From: Acidobacteriota bacterium
GTDB taxonomy: Bacteria; Acidobacteriota; Terriglobia; Terriglobales; Acidobacteriaceae
Direction: 5' to 3'
DNA: 36,561 bases
NCBI GenBank assembly: GCA_021793405.1
Contig: JAJYSV010000041.1
Coordinates: 1 to 36,561, forward strand
Shown piece after piece: positions 24,086-32,984 of the stretch. Numbering within the stretch: position 1 is the stretch's first letter; each line of letters begins with the position of its first letter. Below the pieces are notes generated by a model. The model was given only the letters and a program-made list of their open reading frames with translations. It ran no database searches and was not told the DNA's origin. The translations under genes were made by a program, and so were the position numbers.

Positions 24086-24751
24086 TCAGGCCCGCGCTGG
24101 TTGCAGTTCCATCTGGCCGCCAGCCTGGGCTGCGGCATCGGCAAGAGTTCGGTGGTGAATAGTAAACAAGGCCAGTTCCAGGCGATCGGAAACGCCGGTT
24201 TTGTCATAGACATTGCGCAGATAATTCTTGATGACCTGTTCGGTGGTGCCGAGGTGCCTGGCAATCTCCTTGTTCTTATAGCCCTGGACGATGAGTGCGA
24301 CGATCTTGATTTCTTTCGGGGTCAGGCGATCGCGCACGCGAGCGCCCACAGCATCGGATTCCTCTGCTAGAGAGCGCCCGGATTTTTCCTGAAGGTAGGT
24401 CTGGCCGGCGGCGACGCTGCGAACGCATTCCAGAAGCGCGCTGCCTGCAATGTCGCGAAAGATCACACCGTCGAAGCTGGAAACAGCGTAGGTATGGAGG
24501 GACTCGTTATTTTCCGCGATAACGATCAATTTGCTGACAGCTATGCGCGCGGACTGAAAAAGGTCGGGGATGTCCACTAGCAGAGACGAGGCAAACAGGA
24601 TGACGGAGGAGCGGAAGGTATGGACCGCCTGCAAGAGCCGATCGCCGTCGGTACATTGGGCAACGATGCGAATGTCGTCTTGTAGGGCGAGAGTTTTGGC
24701 TACGCCAGCGCGATAGATGGATTGATTGTCGGCGAGAATGATTTTTGTCAT
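24086..24751 (-). CDS. NarL/LuxR-type regulator with degenerate receiver
   Basis: This protein has 221 residues. The N-terminal receiver fold (1-120) starts MTKIILADNQSIYRAGV, but the phosphorylation set is lost. The second acidic residue is Asn9, the phosphoacceptor position is Ala54 (VILFAS), the conserved Thr is Ala79 and the Lys is Arg99. It therefore probably does not take phosphate in the normal way. The C-terminal LuxR helix-turn-helix (about 143-200) is intact, with LTPKEIKIVALIVQGYKNKE, IARHLGTTEQVIKNYLRNVY and KTGVSDRLELAL. It should bind DNA under a ligand, partner or expression-level control. It is divergent from the receiver/flavoprotein gene at 25213 across a 460-base gap. Confidence 0.87.
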   Translation of the reverse strand: MTKIILADNQSIYRAGVAKTLALQDDIRIVAQCTDGDRLLQAVHTFRSSVILFASSLLVDIPDLFQSARIAVSKLIVIAENNESLHTYAVSSFDGVIFRDIAGSALLECVRSVAAGQTYLQEKSGRSLAEESDAVGARVRDRLTPKEIKIVALIVQGYKNKEIARHLGTTEQVIKNYLRNVYDKTGVSDRLELALFTIHHRTLADAAAQAGGQMELQPARA

Positions 24752-24952
24752 AGCAAGATTTCTCAGGCAAAGTACTTTTTTCTTCCGGCTTTAACCTTGT
24801 CAGCAGACGGGTGAAGCCTGTCGACCAAGATGGGCCGGAAGAGGAACAAAAAATCAGCGTGTTCTATTTCTTGTATCGGCAGAATCGTCAGAAACTCGAC
24901 TGCCGGGTACCTTGATTCGAACTCCTGCTACCCTTGTTAGGGGAGGGCATGA

Positions 24953-25090
24953 ATGACGGAACCAAAATGGCAGAAGAAAAGGTTATTTCCAATAGAACTG
25001 TTACGACAGTTTGCTGAAACTATTGTGCAAGGCTTGTATCTTCCCCGGATGTACGTAAAATTACCAACTCCTGCAACAATCCCAGAGTAA
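24953..25090 (+). CDS. Possible small protein of 45 residues
   Basis: This short open frame starts at ATG 24953 with GGGGAGGG six bases upstream, one of the best ribosome sites in the window. The product is basic at the start (MTEPKWQKKR), has an amphipathic middle (IELLRQFAETIVQGLY) and a proline-containing tail. Its codons are AT-rich, unlike the neighbours, so it could be a foreign small gene, a remnant, or chance. No family is recognised. It ends 120 bases before the receiver/flavoprotein gene. Confidence 0.35.
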   Translation: MTEPKWQKKRLFPIELLRQFAETIVQGLYLPRMYVKLPTPATIPE

Positions 25091-25198
25091 CGCGTTTCAT
25101 CGCTATTGCACACGTCGTTCTCAGTAAATCTCTACCCTCGATTCCAAAATGGAACTTTTTGCACCATTCGTTTTACTTTAAGAATCTGTCACGGTGCG

Positions 25199-25204
25199 TA
25201 CACT
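25199..25204 (+). promoter_or_regulatory. -10-like box of the receiver/flavoprotein operon
   Basis: TACACT lies eight bases before the ATG at 25213, the same box and spacing as for the aldehyde dehydrogenase. There is no Shine-Dalgarno. Confidence 0.55.
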
Positions 25205-25212
25205 GAATTTCT

Positions 25213-26955
25213 ATGCGAAAACCAGTTCTTTTAACGGTGGACGACGACATTAGCGTGCTGGAAGCGCTGGTGCAGGATTTGCGGCGTCACTACGGGAGCC
25301 GTTACCGCATCATCCGGGCCACCTCCGGGCAGGCTGGGCTGGACGTATGCATCGAGCTGAAACGCCGGGGCGAGGCGGTCGCGCTGCTGCTCTCCGACCA
25401 GCGAATGCCGGGGATGTCCGGGGTGGAATTCCTGGAAAAGAGCATCGCGATCGTGCCGGCGGCGAAGCGCATTCTGTTGACCGCCTATGCGGACACGGAT
25501 GCTGCCATCCGAGCCATCAATGCAGCGAAAATCCACTATTACCTGACCAAGCCGTGGGATCCACCGGAAGAGCGGCTCTATGCTGTGCTGGACGATTTGC
25601 TGGAATCGTGGAGCCGGGATTATCGCCCGCCGTTTGAAGGCTTGCGGGTGATTGGATCGCGATGGCTGCCTGCCGGGCACCAGATCCGTGAGTTCCTTTC
25701 GCGCAATCACATTCCCTATCAATGGCTCGACCCGGGACTGGATGCGGGGCTGCATTCCAGCGTGACCGCAGCGACCCCTGCGACCACAAACGGGGGACCG
25801 GATGCTGCCGCCAGACATGCGCCCGATCCCGGGGTGGACGGCGAAAGCGCCAGGCTGCTGGCTGAGTACCATCTTGATCCCGGCAAGTTGCCTGTGGTGC
25901 TGTTTCCCAACGGAGAAGCGCTGGTCGAGCCTGCAATCTCGCTATTGGCGGAAAAAGTTGGCCTGCGGATTCAGGCGGAGCGGGATTTTTATGATCTGGT
26001 CGTCGTGGGGGCGGGGCCCGCGGGCCTGGCCGCGGCTGTGTATGGGGCGTCAGAAGGGTTGAAAACGCTGGTGATTGAGCCGGCGGCGCCGGGCGGGCAG
26101 GCAGGAAGCAGTTCGCGCATCGAGAATTACCTGGGATTTCCGGCTGGTTTGAGCGGGGAAGACCTGGCCCGCCGAGCCACGATCCAGGCAACGCGGTTTG
26201 GAGCGGAATTTTTATCGCAACGCGCCATCGGAATCCGCACCGAAGGGCAGTATCACTTCATCCAATTGTCGGGCGGCAATGAGGTCGCGTGCCACACGGT
26301 GCTGATTGCAACCGGGGTGGAGTATCGCAGGCTGACATCGAACGGCTTAGAAAGGCTGACCGGCGCGGGAGTTTACTATGGCGCGGCTCTGACCGAGGCA
26401 ATCTCGTGCAAAGACGAGACAGTGATGATCGTCGGGGGCGCCAATTCAGCTGGGCAGGCAGCGGTGCATTTCGCTCAATACGCGAAAAAAGTGATCCTGC
26501 TGGTGCGGGCGGACTCGTTGGAGAAGGGGATGTCGCGGTATCTGGTGGATCAAATCCGCGCGCTTCCCAACATTGAAGTGCGGACGCGGACAGAAGTTGT
26601 TGGGGCCTGTGGCGATACGCATCTGGAGGCGGTTCGGTTACGGACGCCGGAAGGCGAGTGCGAAGAGGCGGCATCGGGGTTGTTTATTTTCGTTGGCGGC
26701 GAACCAAAGACGGACTGGCTTCCCCCGGCGATTCTGCGGGAGGCGAAGGGATTCGTACTTTCGGGGCCGGATTTGCGGTTGACAGATAAGTTTCAATGGA
26801 GCCTGGACCGTCCTCCCTATTTGCTGGAGACCAGTGTTCCGGGGATTTTTGTGGCCGGCGACGTTCGGTTTGGAAGCGTGAAGCGGGTTGCTTCCGCAGT
26901 GGGTCAAGGTTCGATTGCGGTGCAGTTTGTACATCAGTATCTGGCAAATTTCTAG
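25213..26955 (+). CDS. Fused response regulator / thioredoxin-reductase-like flavoprotein
   Basis: This protein has 580 residues. The receiver (1-130) is intact: TVDDD, phosphoacceptor Asp62 (LLSDQRMPGMSG), Thr90, Lys113 (LTKPWD). A middle thioredoxin/glutaredoxin-like region (about 143-250), with LPVVLFPNG, has no CxxC. The flavoprotein part (about 258-580) has the FAD motif VVVGAGPAG (263-271), the NAD(P)H motif VGGANSAGQ (407-415) and the closing GIFVAGDVRFG. Where thioredoxin reductases have CxxC, the sequence reads GVYYGAALTEA (about 386-396), so it cannot be a normal disulfide reductase and may pass electrons to another partner. Phosphorylation probably tunes the oxidoreductase. The kinase gene follows 47 bases later, its likely partner. 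Start ATG follows TACACT by eight bases. Confidence 0.9.
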   Translation: MRKPVLLTVDDDISVLEALVQDLRRHYGSRYRIIRATSGQAGLDVCIELKRRGEAVALLLSDQRMPGMSGVEFLEKSIAIVPAAKRILLTAYADTDAAIRAINAAKIHYYLTKPWDPPEERLYAVLDDLLESWSRDYRPPFEGLRVIGSRWLPAGHQIREFLSRNHIPYQWLDPGLDAGLHSSVTAATPATTNGGPDAAARHAPDPGVDGESARLLAEYHLDPGKLPVVLFPNGEALVEPAISLLAEKVGLRIQAERDFYDLVVVGAGPAGLAAAVYGASEGLKTLVIEPAAPGGQAGSSSRIENYLGFPAGLSGEDLARRATIQATRFGAEFLSQRAIGIRTEGQYHFIQLSGGNEVACHTVLIATGVEYRRLTSNGLERLTGAGVYYGAALTEAISCKDETVMIVGGANSAGQAAVHFAQYAKKVILLVRADSLEKGMSRYLVDQIRALPNIEVRTRTEVVGACGDTHLEAVRLRTPEGECEEAASGLFIFVGGEPKTDWLPPAILREAKGFVLSGPDLRLTDKFQWSLDRPPYLLETSVPGIFVAGDVRFGSVKRVASAVGQGSIAVQFVHQYLANF

Positions 26956-27002
26956 AGAGGTTTGGCTTTCATGGGAAAGAGAGCCGCTCGAAATCGCACG
27001 CG

Positions 27003-28481
27003 ATGAAGAATGAAGGAAAACTTGCAGATCTGACCGAAGCAGAGCAGCAGGCTCTGCTGGCGGAGGTGCGATGCATCCCGTTGTTCGCGGAGGTGGACGA
27101 AAAGACGCGGGAGTGTTTGCAGCAGGCGGAACTGATCGAAGCGGAAAAGGGCGATCGCATTCTGGAGCAAAGCGGGATGACGGTGCACTCGTTCTGGATC
27201 CTGCTGGAGGGCGGATTGCTGGCGGAGTACGTGGAGCCGGAAGGGACAAGGCGACCGCTGGTCACGCACCGGGGATGCGAAAGCTTCGGAGAAGTGCCGC
27301 TGCTGACCGGTTCGCCGAGCCGGGTGGAATGCACGATCATCGAGCCGAGCCGATTGCTGCGCTTGGATGAGGATTCCTTCTGGCTGCTGATGACCACATG
27401 TCCGCAGGTCAGGAAGGGGATTCTGACGAACATGGCAACGCGCCAGGGCGGTCTGATCGGCATGGTGATGCAGCGGGAGAAGTTGGCAGCTCTGGGTACG
27501 ATGGCGGCGGGCCTGATGCATGAATTGAACAATCCAGGCAGCGCGGCGAAACGGGCGACCGTGCAACTGCGGGAGGACCTGGTTCGCCTGCAGGAGCTGA
27601 ATCTGCGCAACTGGAAGACCGGCTTGCAGGCGGAGGAGTTTCACTGCATCGCCGAGTTGCAGAATTATGTTTTGCAGCCGCACAAGTTGGCGGCGACGAC
27701 TTCGCTGGACCAGGCCGATGCGGAGGAAACATTGTCGCAATGGCTGGAAGAGGCGGGCATCGAGGATGCATGGAAACTGGCTCCTCCGCTGGCGGCCATG
27801 GGGTTGACGGCGGAAAAGCTGGAGTGTGCGGGAGTGGCGGTGCACCCGGCGGCGGTTTCAGACATACTGCATTGGCTGGAAGCACTGGTTTCGAGCGTGC
27901 AGCAACTGGAGACGATTGAGGAAAGCATCACCCGCGTGACGGAGCTGGTGATGGCGGTGAAGCATTACTCGTATGCCGACAAGATGTGTTGTCAGGCGGT
28001 GGATATCCATAAGAGCATCCAGAGCGCGCTGATGATTCTCGGGCATAAGGTCCGGCAAAAAGAAATTCAGGTTTCCAAGGACTTCAGTTCCGATGTTTCC
28101 ATTCTTCAGTCGGCGGCGACCGGTCTGCATCAGGTGTGGTTGAATCTGCTGGACAATGCCGTGGATGCGGCGCCACAAAAGGGACACATTACAGTTCGTA
28201 CCTGGGCGGATGGAAACAATGTGTACGTAGGCGTGCTGGATGACGGTTCAGGAATTTCGGCGGAACAGCGGCCGCATATCTTCGAGCCGTTTTTTACCAG
28301 CAAGGCGGAGGGAATTGGCACGGGCCTGGGCCTGAGCATCGCGTACAAGATTGTGGCCGCACATTTTGGCGGCGATATCAGGTTCGAGTCGGAGCCGGGC
28401 AAGACGGAATTTGTTGTTCGCCTGCCGCAACGGCTGCCGGAAGCCGCGAAGGAAACTTCGCAGGCGGGGGCTTCAGTCTAG
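27003..28481 (+). CDS. Cyclic-nucleotide-domain sensor histidine kinase
   Basis: This protein has 492 residues. An N-terminal Crp-type cyclic-nucleotide-binding domain (about 18-140) has the ILEQSGMTVHSFWILLEGG and SFGEVPLL elements. The kinase core has a phospho-site helix LGTMAAGLMHELNNP with His173, an unusual long insert (about 185-330), and a catalytic domain with N-box HQVWLNLLDNAVDA (376-389), DDGSG, FEPFFTSK and GTGLGLSIAYK. There are no membrane helices, so it is a soluble kinase sensing a cytoplasmic cue. It lies 47 bases after the receiver/flavoprotein gene and probably phosphorylates it. The ATG at 27003 has a poor ribosome site; no other in-frame start lies after the upstream stop. 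Confidence 0.88.
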   Translation: MKNEGKLADLTEAEQQALLAEVRCIPLFAEVDEKTRECLQQAELIEAEKGDRILEQSGMTVHSFWILLEGGLLAEYVEPEGTRRPLVTHRGCESFGEVPLLTGSPSRVECTIIEPSRLLRLDEDSFWLLMTTCPQVRKGILTNMATRQGGLIGMVMQREKLAALGTMAAGLMHELNNPGSAAKRATVQLREDLVRLQELNLRNWKTGLQAEEFHCIAELQNYVLQPHKLAATTSLDQADAEETLSQWLEEAGIEDAWKLAPPLAAMGLTAEKLECAGVAVHPAAVSDILHWLEALVSSVQQLETIEESITRVTELVMAVKHYSYADKMCCQAVDIHKSIQSALMILGHKVRQKEIQVSKDFSSDVSILQSAATGLHQVWLNLLDNAVDAAPQKGHITVRTWADGNNVYVGVLDDGSGISAEQRPHIFEPFFTSKAEGIGTGLGLSIAYKIVAAHFGGDIRFESEPGKTEFVVRLPQRLPEAAKETSQAGASV

Positions 28482-28520
28482 AGACGTATCCCTGTATCTG
28501 TGATGTGGACCTTGTGTTAT

Positions 28521-28553
28521 CCCACCCTGGCTTCGCCAGGAGGGGACACCCAG
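28521..28553. repeat. REP-like hairpin between convergent genes
   Basis: CCCACCCTGGC, a TTC loop and GCCAGGAGGGG form a hairpin, followed by ACACCCAG. It is a shorter family member and lies between the ends of the kinase and TonB-receptor genes. Confidence 0.7.
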
Positions 28554-28597
28554 ACAGCACGCTATCGATGAAAATTCTCCAGGAACGTAAATCCATT

Positions 28598-31555
28598 CTA
28601 GAAATTTATGCCGGCATTGAGAAAGATGCTTCGATTGCCGGAGGTTTGGGGCCCAAAGAAACCGCCCGCCAGCGACTGAGACTTCCCGAAAAATGGGGAA
28701 ATCAAAGTTCCATTGGGAACGCCTAGATTTTGACGGTTAAATAAATTGGTAGCAAAGGCGGACAGCGTAATGCTGTACTTACGCGGAACAGAAGCATCCA
28801 GGCGTCCCGGACCGCCCTGATTGCCACTCAAACCTCTCCCCATCAGTCCACCACCGCGTGGACCGCCGCGCGGACCACCGCCGCCCCCGGAGCCGTTCAA
28901 TTTTGGACCGAATCCGATGATTTTGCTGACTCTCAGATTCAAGCTGTAATTGGAGGGCCCGGTTCCCAATCCATAGGGAATAATTTTCTCATTCGTGCCG
29001 ATCGGATTGGGATTGAGGCAACCGTATGGAGTTGAGACAGCGTTGGCTTCATTGCAGCTTGCGGCAAAGGTGGGTCGCGCGTTGAATTGGTTATTTGCTG
29101 TCAGATCGCTGCCGATCTTGATGTTGTACGGAGTTCCCGAGTTGTACACGAAAAATGGAGAGAAGGTAAAGGCATAAGGAAGATTGACGCTTCCGAGGAG
29201 CAGGAAGCGATTGCGGATATCGAAAGGCGTGCGTCCGTAATCCTGCCCCGGATCGCTTGCATTCGACGAAAAATGCGCGACTCCAGTGGTGTCTCCCTTG
29301 GCATTGTTGTAGGTATAAAAGCTGAATATCGTGAACTGTTTCAGTCGAGCATTGACAGTCGCAATCATCTGTTGCTCGCGGTAGACGCCGCCGGACTGAT
29401 ATTGATAGATGTTCGTGCTGGGTGCCGTCAGCGGCGCGTTGGGATAGGCGTTGGTCGATCCATCGAAGTAAGGCGCGCTGATGTTGTTGCTTAAGAAGTC
29501 GTGTACGCCCCGGCTATACAGATAAGTCAGATTTCCAGTGATATTTTTTGTTATCTGCCGGTCTACGCCAATGGCGCCTTGCATATCGAGAGAGGCATGG
29601 AAGTTTGGCGCGATTGTCCAATAAGTAGGCGCAGAGGTAGTAGAGGTTGGATTGGGCGGCTTGATCGCGCTTCCCGGGCTGGTTTCGGTGTAGCCGGTGG
29701 GATTGGTGACCGTGTAGATTTGCTGGTTCGAGAGCTCTCCAGGTCTCGTGGGCAGGTTATTGCGAAGGGTCTGGAGGATATAGGGCACGCCATACGAGCC
29801 GTTGGGGATGGTGAACCTCTGATAGAACCAACCGTAACCCGCGCGGATCACGGTCTTCGGTTTTCCAGGGCCACGACCCACCGCATATGCCACGTACAGG
29901 CGGGGGGCCCAGTCGCTTTTATCGTGGATTTCGTTCTGCGTTTCCCAGCGCAAGCCGTAGCTGAAGGTCAGCTTCCGGTTGAGGGTCCAGTCATCCTGAT
30001 AGAACAAGGCGGCGTCCCATGGGATGGCACGCGCGGTATACGCGTTGTTGTTGACCACGGTGACGACATACTTCTGCGGGGTGCGGTTCAGATATTCATT
30101 GAGGGACTGGAACATGTAGGAACCGTTGGTGCCGCTATTGGCGTAATTGGCGTCGCGATAGGCGCGAAAGCGGCCGCCGAAGTTCAAAGCATGGCTGCCT
30201 ACCGAGCCTGTGAAATAGTCCTGCAGCTCGTAGTCGTCCTGATTGTCGCGGGTTGCGCCGGAACTGTTACCGCCGTCTGTAAACGCGCCGGAGACAGAGA
30301 CGCTGGGCGAAGTAAATTGTGCCGCTTGGTTATTGCGAATACGACGGTAGCGGAAACGGATGTTGTCGACGAAATTCTTGCTCAGCACCAGGCTGTCGCT
30401 CACCTGCAGCGTGTTCTCCTGGTTATGTCCATTGAGAGCCTGTTGGGGAAGGATGAGTCCGCTAACGCCCTGGTTCGTGAATGCCGCGCGATAGTACTCG
30501 TAGCGTAGGGTGATTGTATTTGACTGGCCCAGCTGGAAATCAAAACGAGGACCGGTATCGAAACGACTGCTGGGGTTGTTGATGGTTCCGTTCGACACGA
30601 TTCCATTGGGAGTGGCTGCGGTGACGCTGCCCGGATCGATAGCATCGATGACCTGCTCGTCTTGTACGTTGCGGTCGAAGACACTGTAAAAATAGGATGA
30701 ATGATCTGTCATCGGACCGCCGATGCTGCCGTGAAAGAAATAGGAATAGTAAGGCGGCTCCGTCAACAGCGGTGAGCCGGGCGGTCGGTTGGCGTTCAAA
30801 ATCGGGTCCTGCGCGTTAAAGGCGGAGTAGTTGCCCATGGAGAAGACATGTCCATGCATCTGACCCGTACCGGCCTTGGTGAGAATTTCGATGCGGCCGT
30901 AGCCCAGGCGGTCAAACTCCGCGGAGAAGGGATTCTGATTGATGATAATTTCTCGAATCGATGACTTCGGCGGCATTTCACCGCCGGAAAATCCATCGAT
31001 ATAGATCTGCGCGCCGTTGGGACCTGCAGAGGGCCCGGCGAGGGCCTGCAGCTCGTTCGACAATTCATCGGGATCGTCGGAGAGCGCGTCGAGGTCCTTC
31101 CCTTTGATCACGAGGGCGCTGGCGTTCGATTCTGGAGAGGTGTCGATGGAGGAGTTTTCGGCATTCACCTGAACATTCTGCTGCTGCGCGGCAATGGTCA
31201 AGGAGATATTGAGGGTTTTGGATGTACCCGGAGCGATCGCCACACCCTGCAATTCGTAGGGAGTAAAACCCTGGATGGTGGTATCGACCGTATATTGTCC
31301 GGGCGTCAGGCCATCGAATTGGAAGTGGCCGGTCGGGTCGCTGGTGGTGCTGAGTTTCTGACCGTTGCCGGAAAGAACAATGGACGCGCCGGGAATGATC
31401 GCCCCTGTGGGATCAGCGACTTCGCCGCGCAGGCTACCGGTATTCTGCTGCGCCAGAACCGCCGTTGCGAAGACAAAAGGCAAAACAACCAACACGAAGA
31501 ATCGAAACAGTCGATGAGCCACGGGCAATTTTCCTTTGGGGAAGCGAAATTCCAT
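28598..31555 (-). CDS. TonB-dependent receptor with carboxypeptidase-regulatory-like domain (Oar-like)
   Basis: This outer-membrane protein has 985 residues. The signal peptide (about 1-35, ending TAVLAQQ) is followed by a carboxypeptidase-regulatory-like domain (about 40-120; GSLRGEVADPTGAIIPGASI) and a plug domain (about 140-240, with IYIDGFSGGEMPPKSSI and GRIEILTKAGTGQMHG). A long beta-barrel ends in an aromatic residue (NAGINF). Near the C-terminus is a Gly/Arg/Pro-rich stretch (about 885-917), likely an exposed loop. This architecture is highly expanded in acidobacteria and linked to uptake or surface functions; the ligand is unknown. ATG 31555 is preferred to a TTG at 31597 because it starts directly at the signal peptide, though neither has a good ribosome site. 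Confidence 0.9.
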   Translation of the reverse strand: MEFRFPKGKLPVAHRLFRFFVLVVLPFVFATAVLAQQNTGSLRGEVADPTGAIIPGASIVLSGNGQKLSTTSDPTGHFQFDGLTPGQYTVDTTIQGFTPYELQGVAIAPGTSKTLNISLTIAAQQQNVQVNAENSSIDTSPESNASALVIKGKDLDALSDDPDELSNELQALAGPSAGPNGAQIYIDGFSGGEMPPKSSIREIIINQNPFSAEFDRLGYGRIEILTKAGTGQMHGHVFSMGNYSAFNAQDPILNANRPPGSPLLTEPPYYSYFFHGSIGGPMTDHSSYFYSVFDRNVQDEQVIDAIDPGSVTAATPNGIVSNGTINNPSSRFDTGPRFDFQLGQSNTITLRYEYYRAAFTNQGVSGLILPQQALNGHNQENTLQVSDSLVLSKNFVDNIRFRYRRIRNNQAAQFTSPSVSVSGAFTDGGNSSGATRDNQDDYELQDYFTGSVGSHALNFGGRFRAYRDANYANSGTNGSYMFQSLNEYLNRTPQKYVVTVVNNNAYTARAIPWDAALFYQDDWTLNRKLTFSYGLRWETQNEIHDKSDWAPRLYVAYAVGRGPGKPKTVIRAGYGWFYQRFTIPNGSYGVPYILQTLRNNLPTRPGELSNQQIYTVTNPTGYTETSPGSAIKPPNPTSTTSAPTYWTIAPNFHASLDMQGAIGVDRQITKNITGNLTYLYSRGVHDFLSNNISAPYFDGSTNAYPNAPLTAPSTNIYQYQSGGVYREQQMIATVNARLKQFTIFSFYTYNNAKGDTTGVAHFSSNASDPGQDYGRTPFDIRNRFLLLGSVNLPYAFTFSPFFVYNSGTPYNIKIGSDLTANNQFNARPTFAASCNEANAVSTPYGCLNPNPIGTNEKIIPYGLGTGPSNYSLNLRVSKIIGFGPKLNGSGGGGGPRGGPRGGGLMGRGLSGNQGGPGRLDASVPRKYSITLSAFATNLFNRQNLGVPNGTLISPFFGKSQSLAGGFFGPQTSGNRSIFLNAGINF

Positions 31556-31897
31556 GTTCTTTAGGTTGAGACGTGCGAGTATCCGAAAAAGCCTCAAGAA
31601 AGCGCGATGTCATACGAAATCTATCTGGAAGCCGGCGCATTCTTCACATGATCGACAAAGTCTGTCGCGCGCAAGTGTTATCGATGCGCGCAACTGATGG
31701 CATCGTCCGTTCGTGCGGGATTTTTTTTCGTGAAACAGAGACCCCAATCGGGCTGGGGAGGAACGTTTTATCGAATTTCTTGCGACAACTTCACATGCAA
31801 GATTCCCGTCGTCTGGTATTGGATCGTTCTTCCCAATTCTATATGGAAAATGGGATGACCTGCGGTCGCAGCATTCGCCGATGTATGGGGAGATTGA
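31556..31897. other. Upstream region of the TonB-dependent receptor
   Basis: This gap of 342 bases lies between two minus-strand genes. I see no gene or strong repeat, only the presumed promoter and leader of the receptor gene. TTGCGCGC occurs twice on the minus strand around 31668-31700. Confidence 0.5.
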
Positions 31898-32872
31898 TTA
31901 TTTTTTACGCAATTTTTTCGAATTGCGACGAGCCGCCAAAACTTTCCAGCCATCTTTGAAAAATCTGCGGAACATGTAGGGAGTATAGATTGCCGCGGGA
32001 GTTCGAAACGATTGCGCCACTGCGTTGCGAATCCAGCCGGGTTTGCCGATGGTTTGAATCAGGATGGTAAGGGTAATGCCGGAGATGAAATTTGTTCTAG
32101 CCAACTTCAATTGCTGTTCGGCATTTCGATCTGCGCGCGCGCTTGTGACTAGATCGGCGTGGACGATCTGCGCCCAGTCCTGCCACTGCTGCACGGGGGA
32201 TTGACTGGTCGTACTGCCGTGATGCTGGGTGTATTGCACCAGCGGCTCGCGGACACACACAGCAACCTCGTGTAATAGAGCGACTCTGCCCCAGTTGCCG
32301 ATGTCACACAAGTCGCCATACTTTTTTTCATAACCGCCGACGGCAAGCGCATCCCGAGTTCGCACCAGGATGCTGCTCAATCGCGGGCCACGATTGCCGG
32401 CGAAAAGCGCCGCCAGCAAGGAGGCAGCGGACTCCGACGGAGGACCGGCCTCGGTGGTCCAGAACTGCGCATCGTTGGCGTCCGCGATACGGCAGGGGCA
32501 CCAGACAACGCCGACGGATGTGGAAGAGATGGATGCGGGCGGATGGAGAAAAGGCTCGATTAGCCGCTCGATAGCGGTGGGCAGCAGAACGTCGTCATCG
32601 CCGAGCAGAAGAAAAAATTCTCCGCTGGCATGGCGCAGGCAAAAGTCGAAGTTGCCGACCAGGCCCAGCCGCTGCTTTTGCTCGAACAGCACGAGACGCG
32701 GATCGTGGATGGCGCGAACGCGCTGGACGGTGTCGTCGGTCGAGGCGTCGTCCGATACAATCACTTCAATATTGCGATAGGTTTGATCGAGGACGCTCTG
32801 GATGGCGCGCAGGGCCAGGTTGCTGCGATTAATGGTCGGAATGCCGACGGTGACTCGTCCTGAAACTGTCAT
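31898..32872 (-). CDS. GT2 family glycosyltransferase
   Basis: This protein has 324 residues. The GT-A fold shows VTVGIPTINRSNLALRAIQS, SDDASTDDT (about 40-48) and the metal-binding LLGDDDVLLP (about 89-98), with GGYEKKYGDLCDIGNWGR in the acceptor half. It has no true membrane domain; the C-terminal basic tail (about 290-324) may bind the membrane. It would transfer a sugar from a nucleotide donor onto a glycan or lipid-linked acceptor in the cytoplasm. It is divergent from the GtrA/GtrB group and may share its pathway. Confidence 0.88.
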   Translation of the reverse strand: MTVSGRVTVGIPTINRSNLALRAIQSVLDQTYRNIEVIVSDDASTDDTVQRVRAIHDPRLVLFEQKQRLGLVGNFDFCLRHASGEFFLLLGDDDVLLPTAIERLIEPFLHPPASISSTSVGVVWCPCRIADANDAQFWTTEAGPPSESAASLLAALFAGNRGPRLSSILVRTRDALAVGGYEKKYGDLCDIGNWGRVALLHEVAVCVREPLVQYTQHHGSTTSQSPVQQWQDWAQIVHADLVTSARADRNAEQQLKLARTNFISGITLTILIQTIGKPGWIRNAVAQSFRTPAAIYTPYMFRRFFKDGWKVLAARRNSKKLRKK

Positions 32873-32984
32873 GATGCGTATGGAGAAACGTTCCGCGCGG
32901 CCCTGCCTTTCATCATCCCATAGATGACGGGCGGCGGGAAGGCGAGCGGGTGGCGGGTCTTCCGCATCTCACTGGAAATTCATA

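Larger units (their letters stand above)
24752..25212. other. Divergent intergenic region
   Basis: This AT-rich gap lies between the minus-strand NarL-type gene and the plus-strand receiver/flavoprotein gene. It must hold both promoters. It contains an inverted GGGTA/TACCC around 24905-24933 and a possible 45-codon gene at 24953. Nothing else is clear. Confidence 0.55.

Noticed and set aside
24905-24935. tRNA 3'-end-like motif (GATTCGAAC) on the forward strand
   Set aside because: The bases on each side do not pair as a T-arm and no D- or anticodon arm or acceptor stem can be built.
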